Shown: positions 8,066-16,637 of the stretch, piece after piece
Numbering within the stretch: the stretch's first letter is position 1
How the letters are laid out: each line of letters starts with the position of its first letter
Assembly (NCBI GenBank): GCA_902363375.1
Contig: CABIZX010000001.1
Span: 806,001 to 870,000, forward strand
DNA length: 64,000 nucleotides
Reading direction: 5' to 3'
Source: Clostridiaceae bacterium
GTDB taxonomy: Bacteria > Bacillota > Clostridia > Clostridiales > Clostridiaceae
Translations under genes and position numbers: made by a program
The notes under the pieces: generated by a model
Told to the model about the DNA's origin: nothing
Databases searched by the model: none
The model's input: the letters and a program-made list of their open reading frames with translations, nothing else

Positions 8066-8745
8066 TGGAGGCATCTTTAGATACAAATGTTATTATCCAT
8101 CTGTATAATGCGAATTATCAATCTATATTATTTAATAGGTTTGAAAAGGTGAAGGTATATGAATTTATTCGTAATCATGAGATGGTAAATCATGCTACTC
8201 CAGAGGTTATTGATTTATTTGATAAAGATGTACAGGCTGGTAAAATAGAACTGATTACGGATGATTATTTAAAAAGCATAGCTATGTATAATGTATTTAA
8301 ACATCATGTCAAAGATATAGGCATTCTTTTTGAAAGAGGAGATTTAGGAGAAGTTTATGCTATAGCTATGGCAAAAGTTTTAGGGTGCATAAGTTTGGTA
8401 ACTGATGATATTAAAGAACAAGGTCCTCATTACATGTTAATGAGAATACCTGATTCGGATGTTATGCCTTTTGCGTTCTATGAAATATTATTGTTAGAGT
8501 ATTTAGAAGAGTTAATAACAGAAGAAGAACTTGAAAAGCAATTTAATGATATATGTGATGTGTCTGATTTAAATATGAGTTTTCCTTCAAAATTAAAAAT
8601 CTTCATAAGACGTTTTTGGATTGATCCTTATACAGAAAGTGAAAAAGCTTGGATGAGTTCATTTTGTAGTAAAAATAATATAAATGCTAAACAAAAGATT
8701 GAAAAACTTAATTTATATCTAAAGAAAAAAAGAAAAAATAGTTAA
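8065..8745 (+). CDS. PIN-domain protein, putative RNase toxin
   Basis: This 226-residue protein has a PIN-type nuclease fold in its first 130 residues. The expected acidic residues are D6 (SLDTNVII), E96 (RGDLGEVYAIAMAK) and D114/D115 (SLVTDDIKE). PIN proteins are metal-dependent RNases, and many are toxins of toxin-antitoxin pairs. The C-terminal 95 residues are an extension of unknown fold rich in aromatic and basic residues. The start overlaps the ImmA stop (TAATG). No VapB-like antitoxin is present; instead the partners are an XRE regulator and a metallopeptidase. I infer a toxin or defence effector under repressor/peptidase control, but a different function is possible. Confidence 0.78.
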   Translation: MEASLDTNVIIHLYNANYQSILFNRFEKVKVYEFIRNHEMVNHATPEVIDLFDKDVQAGKIELITDDYLKSIAMYNVFKHHVKDIGILFERGDLGEVYAIAMAKVLGCISLVTDDIKEQGPHYMLMRIPDSDVMPFAFYEILLLEYLEELITEEELEKQFNDICDVSDLNMSFPSKLKIFIRRFWIDPYTESEKAWMSSFCSKNNINAKQKIEKLNLYLKKKRKNS

Positions 8746-8767
8746 TTATAACAATTAAAATAACATT

Positions 8768-8801
8768 AAGCTTATCACTTTAGGTGGTAGGCTTTATTTT
8801 A
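8768..8801 (+). terminator. Terminator after PIN gene
   Basis: The 11-bp stem 8768-8778 with 8784-8794 (two G-U pairs, loop TTTAG) is followed by TATTTTATT. A second hairpin at about 8818-8840 (GAGAGAGCT with AGCCCTCTC) lies between the convergent genes. Confidence 0.8.
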
Positions 8802-8876
8802 TTACATTAAGTCTTTTGAGAGAGCTATTCAAGCCCTCTCCTATAATTATTTTAAGTTTAATTCTAAAAGATAATG

Positions 8877-9944
8877 CTATTTTAGTGGTAGCAGTTCTAT
8901 GTTTTCAGATGGATTTTCAAGACTCATGTATTTACTAATCTCATAAATATTATAATGTACTTTAAAGAGTGTGCGATGTACATTATACATCATTGCTTCA
9001 AGATGATGCTGAGGTTCAAATAAATATGCTTGAATTGTTGTTTGACCAGCTTTATACTTTGCTATAACTCTATGGTTACCATCTACTATACAAAGAGATG
9101 GATTAGATAATGGGTATTTTACTACTAGAATTGGCTCATTATTTTTTATAGCTTTATTTAAATGGTTTGGAACAATATTAGATTGATCTACAATAGGAGC
9201 CAATATTTTAAGTGGTAAAGTAGTTGGTTGCAGAGTATAAGTTTTTATAGCCTTTTCTAATCTTGGAACTATCCATGTTATATCGTAGCTGCATTTTTCA
9301 TCTACCATAAATGTACGGGTATAGCATTGGTCTTTTGGGGACATATTTTTCATAAGATCTTCATGTTCATCTTCAATATGTTCAGCAGCTTGCCATATTG
9401 CATTTCTGTATTCTTCAAGGATGCTAGGAAAATTCGGATAAGGACGAGCACATTTCTGATAGTTATCTTTTAAAAAATTTAAAAACGGGTCGATTGAAAG
9501 CCTTTTAGTATACATATCTGGTGATGGGTTATTTACTATGTTAAAAGCATAATCTATTGTTTTCTGAAAGCCTTCATCTATAAATTTTCCATGAGTAGAA
9601 TAATACTGAAGTTCTTCAGTAGTCATTTTTATAGTTAGTACTTTTTTCCCACCTAAAAAAGGAGGAACAAGAAGAAGAGGAGCTACATCTTTAAAATTTT
9701 CATTATAGAGTTTAAAAATAGACTTTAAAAATTTTTTATTAATTCCTCTTACTACCCAATCGTGCGGATTAGGAAATTGCTTTTTCATATTTTCAGCATC
9801 TTGGCTTCTAAGAAAAAAACACAATCCTTTCAGTGAAAATAGGTTGCCTGTGAGTCTATTGTTTTTCCATTCCATAAGACACCAAAAAGGTTCACCAATA
9901 ACTTCTGGACCAGGAAATATAGAAAGAATGTTATTATCTATCAC
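8877..9944 (-). CDS. Protein with ParB/sulfiredoxin-like motif, function unknown
   Basis: This protein of about 355 residues is encoded alone on the reverse strand. The only recognisable signal is near residues 265-310: NEPILVVKYP, then IVDGNHRVIAKYKAGQTT. The DGNHR box is typical of the ParB/sulfiredoxin nucleotide-binding fold. The rest is not recognised, and there are no membrane segments. An ATG at 9962 is in frame, but the GGGAGGT site (9951-9957) points to the GTG at 9944. The gene sits between the mobile cassette and the polysaccharide locus and may be accessory. DNA partitioning is unlikely: there is no ParA partner and no helix-turn-helix was seen. Confidence 0.65.
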   Translation of the reverse strand: MIDNNILSIFPGPEVIGEPFWCLMEWKNNRLTGNLFSLKGLCFFLRSQDAENMKKQFPNPHDWVVRGINKKFLKSIFKLYNENFKDVAPLLLVPPFLGGKKVLTIKMTTEELQYYSTHGKFIDEGFQKTIDYAFNIVNNPSPDMYTKRLSIDPFLNFLKDNYQKCARPYPNFPSILEEYRNAIWQAAEHIEDEHEDLMKNMSPKDQCYTRTFMVDEKCSYDITWIVPRLEKAIKTYTLQPTTLPLKILAPIVDQSNIVPNHLNKAIKNNEPILVVKYPLSNPSLCIVDGNHRVIAKYKAGQTTIQAYLFEPQHHLEAMMYNVHRTLFKVHYNIYEISKYMSLENPSENIELLPLK

Positions 9945-10048
9945 ATTAAATACCTCCCTCATTTAATTCTTTGGACATATAAATATATGCTATTTGTTTA
10001 AATGTTATTAGTATTAAAACTGTCTTAAAATTTGAATGAAATAATTAT

Positions 10049-10063
10049 ATATATAATAGGAAG
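10049..10063 (+). repeat. 15-base direct repeat, copy 1
   Basis: The word ATATATAATAGGAAG occurs here and exactly again at 10094-10108, 45 bases apart. Each copy contains a TATAAT-like core, so they may be duplicated -10 regions. Confidence 0.6.
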
Positions 10064-10093
10064 GAATTTTTTAAAAACAACTCATTTTTGCAC

Positions 10094-10108
10094 ATATATA
10101 ATAGGAAG
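10094..10108 (+). repeat. 15-base direct repeat, copy 2
   Basis: This is the second exact copy of ATATATAATAGGAAG. It is followed by AAACTTC, which makes a small GAAG/CTTC hairpin with the repeat end. Confidence 0.6.
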
Positions 10109-10127
10109 AAACTTCTCCAAACTATCA

Positions 10128-10163
10128 GTTCATCACTTAAATGTGGTGGGCTTTTATTTTTTT
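10128..10163 (+). terminator. Orphan forward-strand terminator
   Basis: The stem GTTCATCAC (10128-10136) pairs with GTGGTGGGC (10143-10151), including three G-U pairs, and is followed by TTTTATTTTTTT. No forward-strand gene precedes it, because the upstream gene is on the reverse strand. It suggests a short unannotated transcript from the 9960-10130 region or a remnant of a deleted gene. Confidence 0.6.
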
Positions 10164-10176
10164 GTAGCTATAAATT

Positions 10177-10365
10177 AACCACAATATATGGTGTCGATGG
10201 TGTGTTTGAAACCACACCATATAGTCTAATCCCTTCCCCATTCTAATGTGCTAAAAATTTAGGGTAGCTTAACCACTATATATAGTAGTAAGTAAAATGA
10301 GTGGACACAATATGTTGTGGTTTTATCCTTTTATTCTCATGGCGAAGTGAGAATGGAGAAGGGAT
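10177..10365 (+). promoter_or_regulatory. Structured leader of polysaccharide locus
   Basis: Two long inverted repeats interleave. Arm A at 10177-10195 pairs with 10304-10322 (17 Watson-Crick pairs, one G-U, one mismatch). Arm B at 10229-10244 pairs with 10350-10365 (15 of 16). The order A-B-A'-B' is pseudoknot-like rather than nested. Local hairpins also exist: ATGGTGTG with CACACCAT at about 10197-10220, and ATTCTCA with TGAGAAT at about 10333-10354. The motif AACCAC followed by TATAT-like bases recurs at 10177, 10210, 10271 and, inverted, at 10304. The first gene's ribosome site begins right after arm B'. A cis-regulatory RNA or a set of protein sites is plausible. Confidence 0.5.
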
Positions 10366-10380
10366 AAGAGGTGAGACTAG

Positions 10381-11166
10381 ATGAAGAAGATACTTATAAC
10401 TGGTGCTAACAGTTATATTGGGACAAGTTTTGAAGACTATGTAAGTCAGTGGAAAGATGAATACACAGTTGATACTGTTGATATGATAGATGGAAGTTGG
10501 AAAGAAAAGGACTTTAGTAAGTATGATGTGGTGTTTCATGTGGCTGGGATTGCTCACATAAAAGAAACTAAAGAAAATGCTCATATTTATTATAAAGTTA
10601 ATAGAGATTTAGTGTATGAAGTTGCTAAAAAAGCTAAGGGTGAAGGAGTTAAGCAATTTGTATTTTTGAGCTCCATGAGTGTTTATGGAATTGAAATAGG
10701 TGTTATAAATAAAGATACAGTTCCGGCTCCAAAAAGTAATTATGGAAAGTCAAAATTACAAGCGGAAGAATTAATAGAATCACTTAAAGATTCTTCATTT
10801 GATATTGCAGTTTTAAGACCACCTATGATATATGGTCTAGGATGCAAAGGAAATTATGTTAGGTTAGAAAAGTTTGCATTGAAGTCCCCTATTTTCCCTA
10901 ATATTGAAAATAAGAGAAGTATGATTTATATAGATAACTTATCTGAGTTTGTAAAGCAGATTATAGATGATTGTAGGAGCGGATTGTTCTTACCACAAAA
11001 TAAAGAGTATGTTTGTACTTCAGATATGGTTAGAGAAATAGCTAAAAAGAATGGAAAGAAGATATATATGACTAAGTTATTTAATCCGTTATTAAGAGTA
11101 CTGAAGGTTAGTATGATTAATAAGGTATTTGGAGACTTGGTTTATGAGAGAGAAAAAGATGCTTAA
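10381..11166 (+). CDS. NAD-dependent sugar epimerase/dehydratase
   Basis: This 261-residue extended short-chain dehydrogenase has the nucleotide-binding GANSYIG motif at residues 8-14, SSMSVYG, and the catalytic YGKSK. It probably acts on a nucleotide sugar, as GalE/WcaG-like enzymes do; the substrate is not predictable. The C-terminus stops at FGDLVYEREKDA. Relatives usually continue for about 25 more residues, so the gene may have a clipped 3' end. It is the first gene of the polysaccharide locus, with ribosome site AAGAGGTGA placed right after the structured leader. Transcription through the locus probably begins upstream of it. Confidence 0.82.
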   Translation: MKKILITGANSYIGTSFEDYVSQWKDEYTVDTVDMIDGSWKEKDFSKYDVVFHVAGIAHIKETKENAHIYYKVNRDLVYEVAKKAKGEGVKQFVFLSSMSVYGIEIGVINKDTVPAPKSNYGKSKLQAEELIESLKDSSFDIAVLRPPMIYGLGCKGNYVRLEKFALKSPIFPNIENKRSMIYIDNLSEFVKQIIDDCRSGLFLPQNKEYVCTSDMVREIAKKNGKKIYMTKLFNPLLRVLKVSMINKVFGDLVYEREKDA

Positions 11167-11199
11167 GTATTAAAGAATAATTAGGTTAGAGGGATTAAG

Positions 11200-12039
11200 A
11201 TGAATAATTTAAAATACTCAGTTTTAATGTCAGTTTATTATAAAGAGAAACCTGAATATCTTAGAGAGAGCATAATAAGTATGTTGCAGCAGACAGTTAT
11301 GCCTGACGAGATAGTTTTAGTAAAAGATGGACAACTAACAGATCAACTTGAAGAAGTTATTGGTGAGTTTAAAGAAAATAAAATTATTAAAGTTATAGCA
11401 TTAAAAGAAAATGTAGGATTAGGGAAAGCTTTAAATATTGGGTTAAGTGAATGTAAGAATGAATTAGTTGCTAGAATGGATACAGATGATATTTCGATTA
11501 GTAACAGATGTGAAAAAGAATTGGAGGAATTTTGCAAAAACAATAATTTGAGTGTTGTTGGCTCTGTTGTTTCAGAATTTATTGGTGATACTAGTAATGT
11601 TATAGCTTATAAAGAAGTGAAAATTATGCATCAGGAGATAGAGCAACAAATTAAATTTAGAAATCCTATAAATCATCCTAGCGTTATGTTTAGAAAGTCA
11701 CATGTGTTGAAAGTTGGAAGTTATGAACATTGGTTTTTAAATGAAGACTACTATTTATGGATAAGAATGATTCAACAAGGTTTTATCTTTCAAAACATTA
11801 ATGAGCCATTAGTAAAAATGAGAATTACAAATGAAACTTACTTACGAAGAGGTGGTTGGAAATATTTCATTACTCAAAAAAAATTATTTGATTATATGTT
11901 AAAGCACAATATGATTAATATTTTAGAGTATCTTTATAATAATTTAACCAGATTTGTAGCACGTATTTTGATGCCAAATAAAATAAGAAAGATTTTATAT
12001 TTAAGAATATTAAGAAGTAAGGGGGTTAACTATGATTAA
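11200..12039 (+). CDS. Glycosyltransferase family 2 (AmsE-like)
   Basis: This 279-residue protein has a GT-A fold: VLMSVYYKEKPEYLRESI at the start, then VLVKDG, NVGLGKALNIG, and the metal-binding ARMDTDD motif near residue 90. It transfers a sugar from a nucleotide donor onto the growing lipid-linked repeat unit on the cytoplasmic face. The pattern resembles amylovoran AmsE and related capsule enzymes. The sugar specificity cannot be read. The end overlaps the next gene by 8 bases, giving translational coupling. Confidence 0.88.
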   Translation: MNNLKYSVLMSVYYKEKPEYLRESIISMLQQTVMPDEIVLVKDGQLTDQLEEVIGEFKENKIIKVIALKENVGLGKALNIGLSECKNELVARMDTDDISISNRCEKELEEFCKNNNLSVVGSVVSEFIGDTSNVIAYKEVKIMHQEIEQQIKFRNPINHPSVMFRKSHVLKVGSYEHWFLNEDYYLWIRMIQQGFIFQNINEPLVKMRITNETYLRRGGWKYFITQKKLFDYMLKHNMINILEYLYNNLTRFVARILMPNKIRKILYLRILRSKGVNYD

Positions 12040-12772
12040 CAAAAAAATTCACTATGTATGGATGGGAAAAGGGCAAAAATCAGAATTAATATTAAACTGT
12101 ATAGAAAGTTGGAAAAAGCATTTAAGTGATTTTGAAATAATTGAGTGGAATGAAGAGAATTTTGATATAGAATCTAATAGATATGTGAAGGAAGCATATG
12201 ATAATAAAAAGTGGGCATTTGTTTCAGATTATGTAAGATTATACGCTTTATATAATTTTGGTGGAATTTATTTAGATACTGATATGGAAATACTTAAGCC
12301 GATTGATAAATTCCTAATGCATGGTGCTTTTAGTGGTTTTGAAAGTGTAGAATATATTCCAACGGGATTAATGGGAGCTGAAGTAATGCACCCTTGGATT
12401 GGAGATTTATTACGGTATTATGATAATAAATCATTTTTAAATAAAGATGGCACTTTAGATTTAAGACCAAATGTTATTAACATTACAAGTTTAACTGTGG
12501 AGAAATATGGATTGGTACTGTCTAATAAATATCAAAAGTTAAAAAATGATTTACATATATATCCTAAAGAATTTTTCTGTCCTAGTGATTATGGAGACAA
12601 TAATAGAGAGAAGCAAAATAAAATTACAAAGAATTCTTATAGTATTCATCATTATAATGGTTCATGGCTTACTAAATCAGGAAAAATTAAGGTCGGTATT
12701 CGCAATATGATTGGTAAAAGTAATATAGATAAATTTAAAAGTATAGTAAGAAAAATAAAAAGAGATAAGTAG
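12032..12772 (+). CDS. DXD glycosyltransferase (GT32/OCH1-like), first copy
   Basis: This 246-residue protein begins KKIHYVWMG and contains FVSDYVRLYALYNFGGIYLDTD, the sugar-binding DXD region typical of capsular polysaccharide GT32-type transferases. The C-terminal HHYNGSW motif is also conserved. It is clearly paralogous to the protein encoded at 15852-16595. It probably adds a hexose to the repeat unit. The start lies inside the end of the preceding GT2 gene, after an AAGGGGG-like site. Confidence 0.87.
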   Translation: MINKKIHYVWMGKGQKSELILNCIESWKKHLSDFEIIEWNEENFDIESNRYVKEAYDNKKWAFVSDYVRLYALYNFGGIYLDTDMEILKPIDKFLMHGAFSGFESVEYIPTGLMGAEVMHPWIGDLLRYYDNKSFLNKDGTLDLRPNVINITSLTVEKYGLVLSNKYQKLKNDLHIYPKEFFCPSDYGDNNREKQNKITKNSYSIHHYNGSWLTKSGKIKVGIRNMIGKSNIDKFKSIVRKIKRDK

Positions 12773-12773
12773 T

Positions 12774-13892
12774 ATGTTAAATAATATAATGTATATATTA
12801 AATTATTTAGCTATTACATGGATTATACTAATATTTCTATGGCTTTTTTTTAGCGTGATTTCCAAGTTTAAAACTAAAAGTTATAACAATAAGATGGCTA
12901 TATTTATCTCTATATTTTCATTTTCTGTATTTGCATTCAATTATAAACCAACAGAGTTTACTGATTTGTACAGGCTTTATGAAACGCTTGATTTGATACG
13001 TTATACTGGAGGTTTATTTTACAATAGTAATGAAATTATAACTGTTTTATTATTTGATATTGTTTCAAAGACATCGTATAATCAGTTATTACCATTTATT
13101 GTTACAATAATTCGATATAGTTTATTTTTTTTGATTTTAAACAATTATGCTAAGACTTATAAAATAGAAAGATACTCAACCAAGTTATTTATATTTTTTA
13201 ATTTTGCTTTCTTACCTTTAATTGAGTCTATATCTGGAATAAGATATTATTTTGCTATTACAGTTTTAGCGTATGCTTTGATAAGTGATTTTTGCTTGAG
13301 AAAAAAAATATTAAATAAGATTACATTTTTAATACCATTGTTAATACATACAGGATCAAGCATATTTTTAGGATTAAGATTATTAGTTATTGATAAATTA
13401 TATAAATTGATTAAACCATTCATGTTTATTATATTATTTTGGACTATATTTTCAGATAAAATTGTGAGCGTATTACAGAGTATTGATACTGAATTTACAA
13501 TTGTAGCTGCTAATATGCTAAAATTCTATATTGAAGAAGAGCGAACAATAAGTTTAAGACTAACAATAGCAAGATTTATAATGGTTATTATATTATATAT
13601 GATGTTTTTTATGATAAAGAAAAAGGATAAGAAAAATTACATTAGCAATTTAAAATACTACAGATTTATAGAATTAGTTCTAATTTTTACTTTTGGATCA
13701 GTTTTCCATGCTGTTTTATTTCAGAGAAATACCTTTTTTATAGCTTTAATAAGTATGCCATTATTCTTTAATTTCTTTAAAAGTGAAGTAATTGAAAATA
13801 GAATCAAAAAATTGTATGGTAGTTTTATTCTGATTTTATCAATAGGAATGTATCTAAATCAAATATATGGATTATTTGTGGGATACTTCTAA
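12774..13892 (+). CDS. EpsG/Wzy-like polysaccharide polymerase
   Basis: This 372-residue integral membrane protein has about ten hydrophobic helices. It shows the EpsG-type pattern of a central ISGIRYYFAITVLAYAL stretch, with an Arg after a Gly-Ile pair, followed by IHTGSSIFLGL. Polymerases of this class join repeat units on the outer face of the membrane. It is the only candidate Wzy in the locus and has a Wzx flippase partner at 18937. It starts one base after the previous stop. Confidence 0.8.
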   Translation: MLNNIMYILNYLAITWIILIFLWLFFSVISKFKTKSYNNKMAIFISIFSFSVFAFNYKPTEFTDLYRLYETLDLIRYTGGLFYNSNEIITVLLFDIVSKTSYNQLLPFIVTIIRYSLFFLILNNYAKTYKIERYSTKLFIFFNFAFLPLIESISGIRYYFAITVLAYALISDFCLRKKILNKITFLIPLLIHTGSSIFLGLRLLVIDKLYKLIKPFMFIILFWTIFSDKIVSVLQSIDTEFTIVAANMLKFYIEEERTISLRLTIARFIMVIILYMMFFMIKKKDKKNYISNLKYYRFIELVLIFTFGSVFHAVLFQRNTFFIALISMPLFFNFFKSEVIENRIKKLYGSFILILSIGMYLNQIYGLFVGYF

Positions 13893-13956
13893 TAAACGAA
13901 AAATTATAGAATAGTATTGTTATCATTATTGACAATTGTCAGGAGGTTAATAAGTG

Positions 13957-14844
13957 ATGGAAATAACCGTTTTTACACCAATATATAACAGAATAGAAAC
14001 GATAGATAGATTATATAAATCATTAAAAAGTCAGACGTGTTATAATTTTGAATGGCTAATAATAGATGATGGGTCTACAGATGGTACAAGTGAATACCTA
14101 AATAAGATATCAACACAGGAGAAACGATTTAGTATAAAACATATAAGATTATCAAATGGGGGAAAACATCGTGCCATAAATAGGGGGTTAGACTTGGCAA
14201 AGGGAGAGTATTTTTTTATAGTTGATTCTGATGATTATCTAACTGATAACAGTATTGAATTGATTGGGAAGTGGATAAGTACAATTAAAGAAAGTAATAA
14301 AAGGATTATTGGTGTTTCTGGACTTAAAGGATACAGCATAAATGAATTAGTTGGAAAAACCTTCAAAGGAAGATGTTTAGATTGCACAGATTTAGAAAGA
14401 CAAAAATTTAATATTTATGGAGATAAGTCAGAAGTATATAAAACAGAAGTATTAAAAAAATATAAATTTCCTGAGATAAATGGAGAAAAATTTATTACTG
14501 AAGCAGTAGTTTGGAATAGAATAGCTAAAGATGGCTATATGATTAGGCATTTTAATAAAATTAATTATATTTGTGAATATAGAGATGATGGATTAACTAA
14601 GAAAAGCGATGAATTGTTTTGTAGGAACTTTATAGGATATACAATATACATTAAAGAACTTTTGGATAATAGTAAAATTATGAAAACAAAAATGAGAGCA
14701 ATTATGGCGTATGGGTATCGTGGGCGATTGAATAAAACATCATATAAAGAACTAGCTAATAAAATTAATATATCAATCATAGTTTTGTTTATGTTGTCTA
14801 ATTTAGGTATGTTATACAAAAAAATAAATTCAACAAAGAGGTGA
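13957..14844 (+). CDS. Glycosyltransferase family 2
   Basis: This protein of about 295 residues has the GT2 pattern ITVFTPIYNRIETIDRLY, then WLIIDDGSTDGT, GGKHRAINRGL and the metal motif VDSDDYL. A GTG at 13954 is directly before the ATG at 13957; both are compatible with the AGGAGGT site at 13941-13947. A hydrophobic C-terminal stretch could touch the membrane. It is one of three GT2 enzymes in the locus, each presumably adding a different sugar. A 61-base gap precedes it, larger than elsewhere in the cluster, so a secondary promoter is possible. Confidence 0.87.
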   Translation: MEITVFTPIYNRIETIDRLYKSLKSQTCYNFEWLIIDDGSTDGTSEYLNKISTQEKRFSIKHIRLSNGGKHRAINRGLDLAKGEYFFIVDSDDYLTDNSIELIGKWISTIKESNKRIIGVSGLKGYSINELVGKTFKGRCLDCTDLERQKFNIYGDKSEVYKTEVLKKYKFPEINGEKFITEAVVWNRIAKDGYMIRHFNKINYICEYRDDGLTKKSDELFCRNFIGYTIYIKELLDNSKIMKTKMRAIMAYGYRGRLNKTSYKELANKINISIIVLFMLSNLGMLYKKINSTKR

Positions 14845-14854
14845 ATATCAAGCC

Positions 14855-15829
14855 ATGAAGGAAAGTGATAAATGCATTGTATCAGTAATTATACCTGTTT
14901 ATAAAGTTGAAAAATATCTAAAAAGATGTGTAGATAGCATAATTAATCAGACTTATAGATACATTGAAGTTATACTAGTAAATGATGGATCCCCAGATAG
15001 TTGTGGAGAAATATGTGATCAATATGCTAAATTTGATAGCAGAGTAATAGTAATTCACAAGGATAATGGCGGTTTATCTGATGCCAGAAATTATGGAATA
15101 GGTATTGCAGAGGGCCAATATATACTCTTTGTAGATAGTGACGATTATATTGAATTAGATGCTATTGAAAAAATGATTTCTAATGCGAAGGAGGGAAATT
15201 TAGATATTGTATGTGCAGATGCTTATAGAAGTATAGCTAACAATAGCGATTCTATAATTAATAAAACAATTTTGGTAGGTGGAGTATCAAGTGGAAAGGT
15301 AATGACAGGTGAAGATTATTTAGTTGACTGTATACATAAAAGGAAATTTTCTGTGGCAGTTTGGACTAGAATGTATAGGACAAAACTAATTAAAGAAAAT
15401 AATATTTATTTTATAAAGGGGTTACTGCATGAGGATGAAAATTGGACCCCTAAAGTAATGTTATCAGCAAAAAGAGTTGGATATTTTAGTTTTGCTTTTT
15501 ATAATTATGTTATAAGAGATAATTCAATTACTCAAACAGCTAATAGGAAAAAACACATACTTGATGTTTTAAAAACTTGTACAGAATTAGAAACTGAATA
15601 TGACAGAAGAGTTATCTCTATAAAAAATAAAAAAATATTGAAAGATTATTTGGTAAGACTTTACATTAATACTAGTACTTTTGGAGAATATGATAAAGAC
15701 TTCTATAAATCAAAAATAGATAAAAAATTTATATTTAGAAATTCATATCTTTTAAAAACAAGAATAGAAACCGTAATATACTCTTTTAGTATATCATTAT
15801 ATAGATATATTAAAGTTAAATTTAGTTAG
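14855..15829 (+). CDS. Glycosyltransferase family 2 (EpsJ/CpsI-like)
   Basis: This 324-residue protein opens VSVIIPVYKVEKYLKRCVDS, continues with VNDGSPDSCG, KDNGGLSDARNYG and the DSDDYIE metal motif, and has HEDE near residue 190. It is a classical family 2 capsule glycosyltransferase of about normal length. It acts on the cytoplasmic side; the sugar is not predictable. It begins 10 bases after the previous gene and belongs to the same operon. Confidence 0.9.
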   Translation: MKESDKCIVSVIIPVYKVEKYLKRCVDSIINQTYRYIEVILVNDGSPDSCGEICDQYAKFDSRVIVIHKDNGGLSDARNYGIGIAEGQYILFVDSDDYIELDAIEKMISNAKEGNLDIVCADAYRSIANNSDSIINKTILVGGVSSGKVMTGEDYLVDCIHKRKFSVAVWTRMYRTKLIKENNIYFIKGLLHEDENWTPKVMLSAKRVGYFSFAFYNYVIRDNSITQTANRKKHILDVLKTCTELETEYDRRVISIKNKKILKDYLVRLYINTSTFGEYDKDFYKSKIDKKFIFRNSYLLKTRIETVIYSFSISLYRYIKVKFS

Positions 15830-15851
15830 TTTAATATGAATGGAGGCAACT

Positions 15852-16595
15852 ATGTCAATACCTAAAATAATTCATTATTGTTGGTTTGGTAGAAATCCAC
15901 TACCACCATTAGCTAAAAAGTGCATTGATAGTTGGAAAAGACATTGTCCGGATTATGAAATAATAGAATGGAATGAAGATAATTTTGATATAAATAGTAA
16001 TCAATATGTTAAAGAAGCATATGAAGCTAAGAAATATGCTTTTGTAACTGATTATGTAAGATTATATGTTTTATATAATCATGGGGGTATCTATATGGAT
16101 ACTGATGTTGAAGTTTTAAAGCCGTTAGATAGATTTTTAATACATAGAACTTTTACAGGATGTGAAAATGATAATTTTTGTATTACTGGAACAATGGGAT
16201 CAGAAAAGAATAACCCATGGATAGAAAAGTTATTAAATCTATATAAAGAGAAAAGATTTGTTTTGCCGACTGGTAGCTTTGATATAACACCGAATACTGA
16301 AATAATTACTGAGCTAACAATGGAAGAGTATTCATGGATTTGCTCAAATAAATATCAAGTTTTAACTGATGGATTACATATATATCCTCATGATTTTTTT
16401 TGTGCGAAAGATTGGCGCACAGGTGAAGTAAATATAACTGAAAATACTTATACAGTTCATAACTTTTCCGGTTCTTGGATTTCTGCAAGAGATAAAAGAA
16501 TATCAAAAATGAAAACAATAACGAAAAACATTATTATAAAACTTATAGGTACAAATGGATTCCAAACATTAAAAAAGATGAAGAATAGTGTTTGA
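15852..16595 (+). CDS. DXD glycosyltransferase (GT32/OCH1-like), second copy
   Basis: This 247-residue paralogue of the 12032 gene product has PKIIHYCWFGR at the start, FVTDYVRLYVLYNHGGIYMDTD in the middle and a C-terminal NFSGSW. The ATG at 15852 is used because the GGAGG ribosome site (15842-15846) lies after the earlier in-frame ATG at 15840. The two copies share most of their motif residues but differ elsewhere, which suggests two related linkages in the repeat unit rather than a recent duplicate. Confidence 0.88.
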   Translation: MSIPKIIHYCWFGRNPLPPLAKKCIDSWKRHCPDYEIIEWNEDNFDINSNQYVKEAYEAKKYAFVTDYVRLYVLYNHGGIYMDTDVEVLKPLDRFLIHRTFTGCENDNFCITGTMGSEKNNPWIEKLLNLYKEKRFVLPTGSFDITPNTEIITELTMEEYSWICSNKYQVLTDGLHIYPHDFFCAKDWRTGEVNITENTYTVHNFSGSWISARDKRISKMKTITKNIIIKLIGTNGFQTLKKMKNSV

Positions 16596-16637
16596 AAATG
16601 AATGCTATAATCTATATAAAAGATGAGGAGACGTAAA

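Larger units (their letters stand above)
9945..10380. other. Structured intergenic region between divergent genes
   Basis: This stretch of 436 bases has no credible gene. It contains two copies of a 15-base repeat (10049, 10094), a forward-strand terminator with no gene before it (10128-10163), and a 190-base zone with interleaved inverted repeats leading into the first polysaccharide gene. These are listed separately. Confidence 0.7.
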
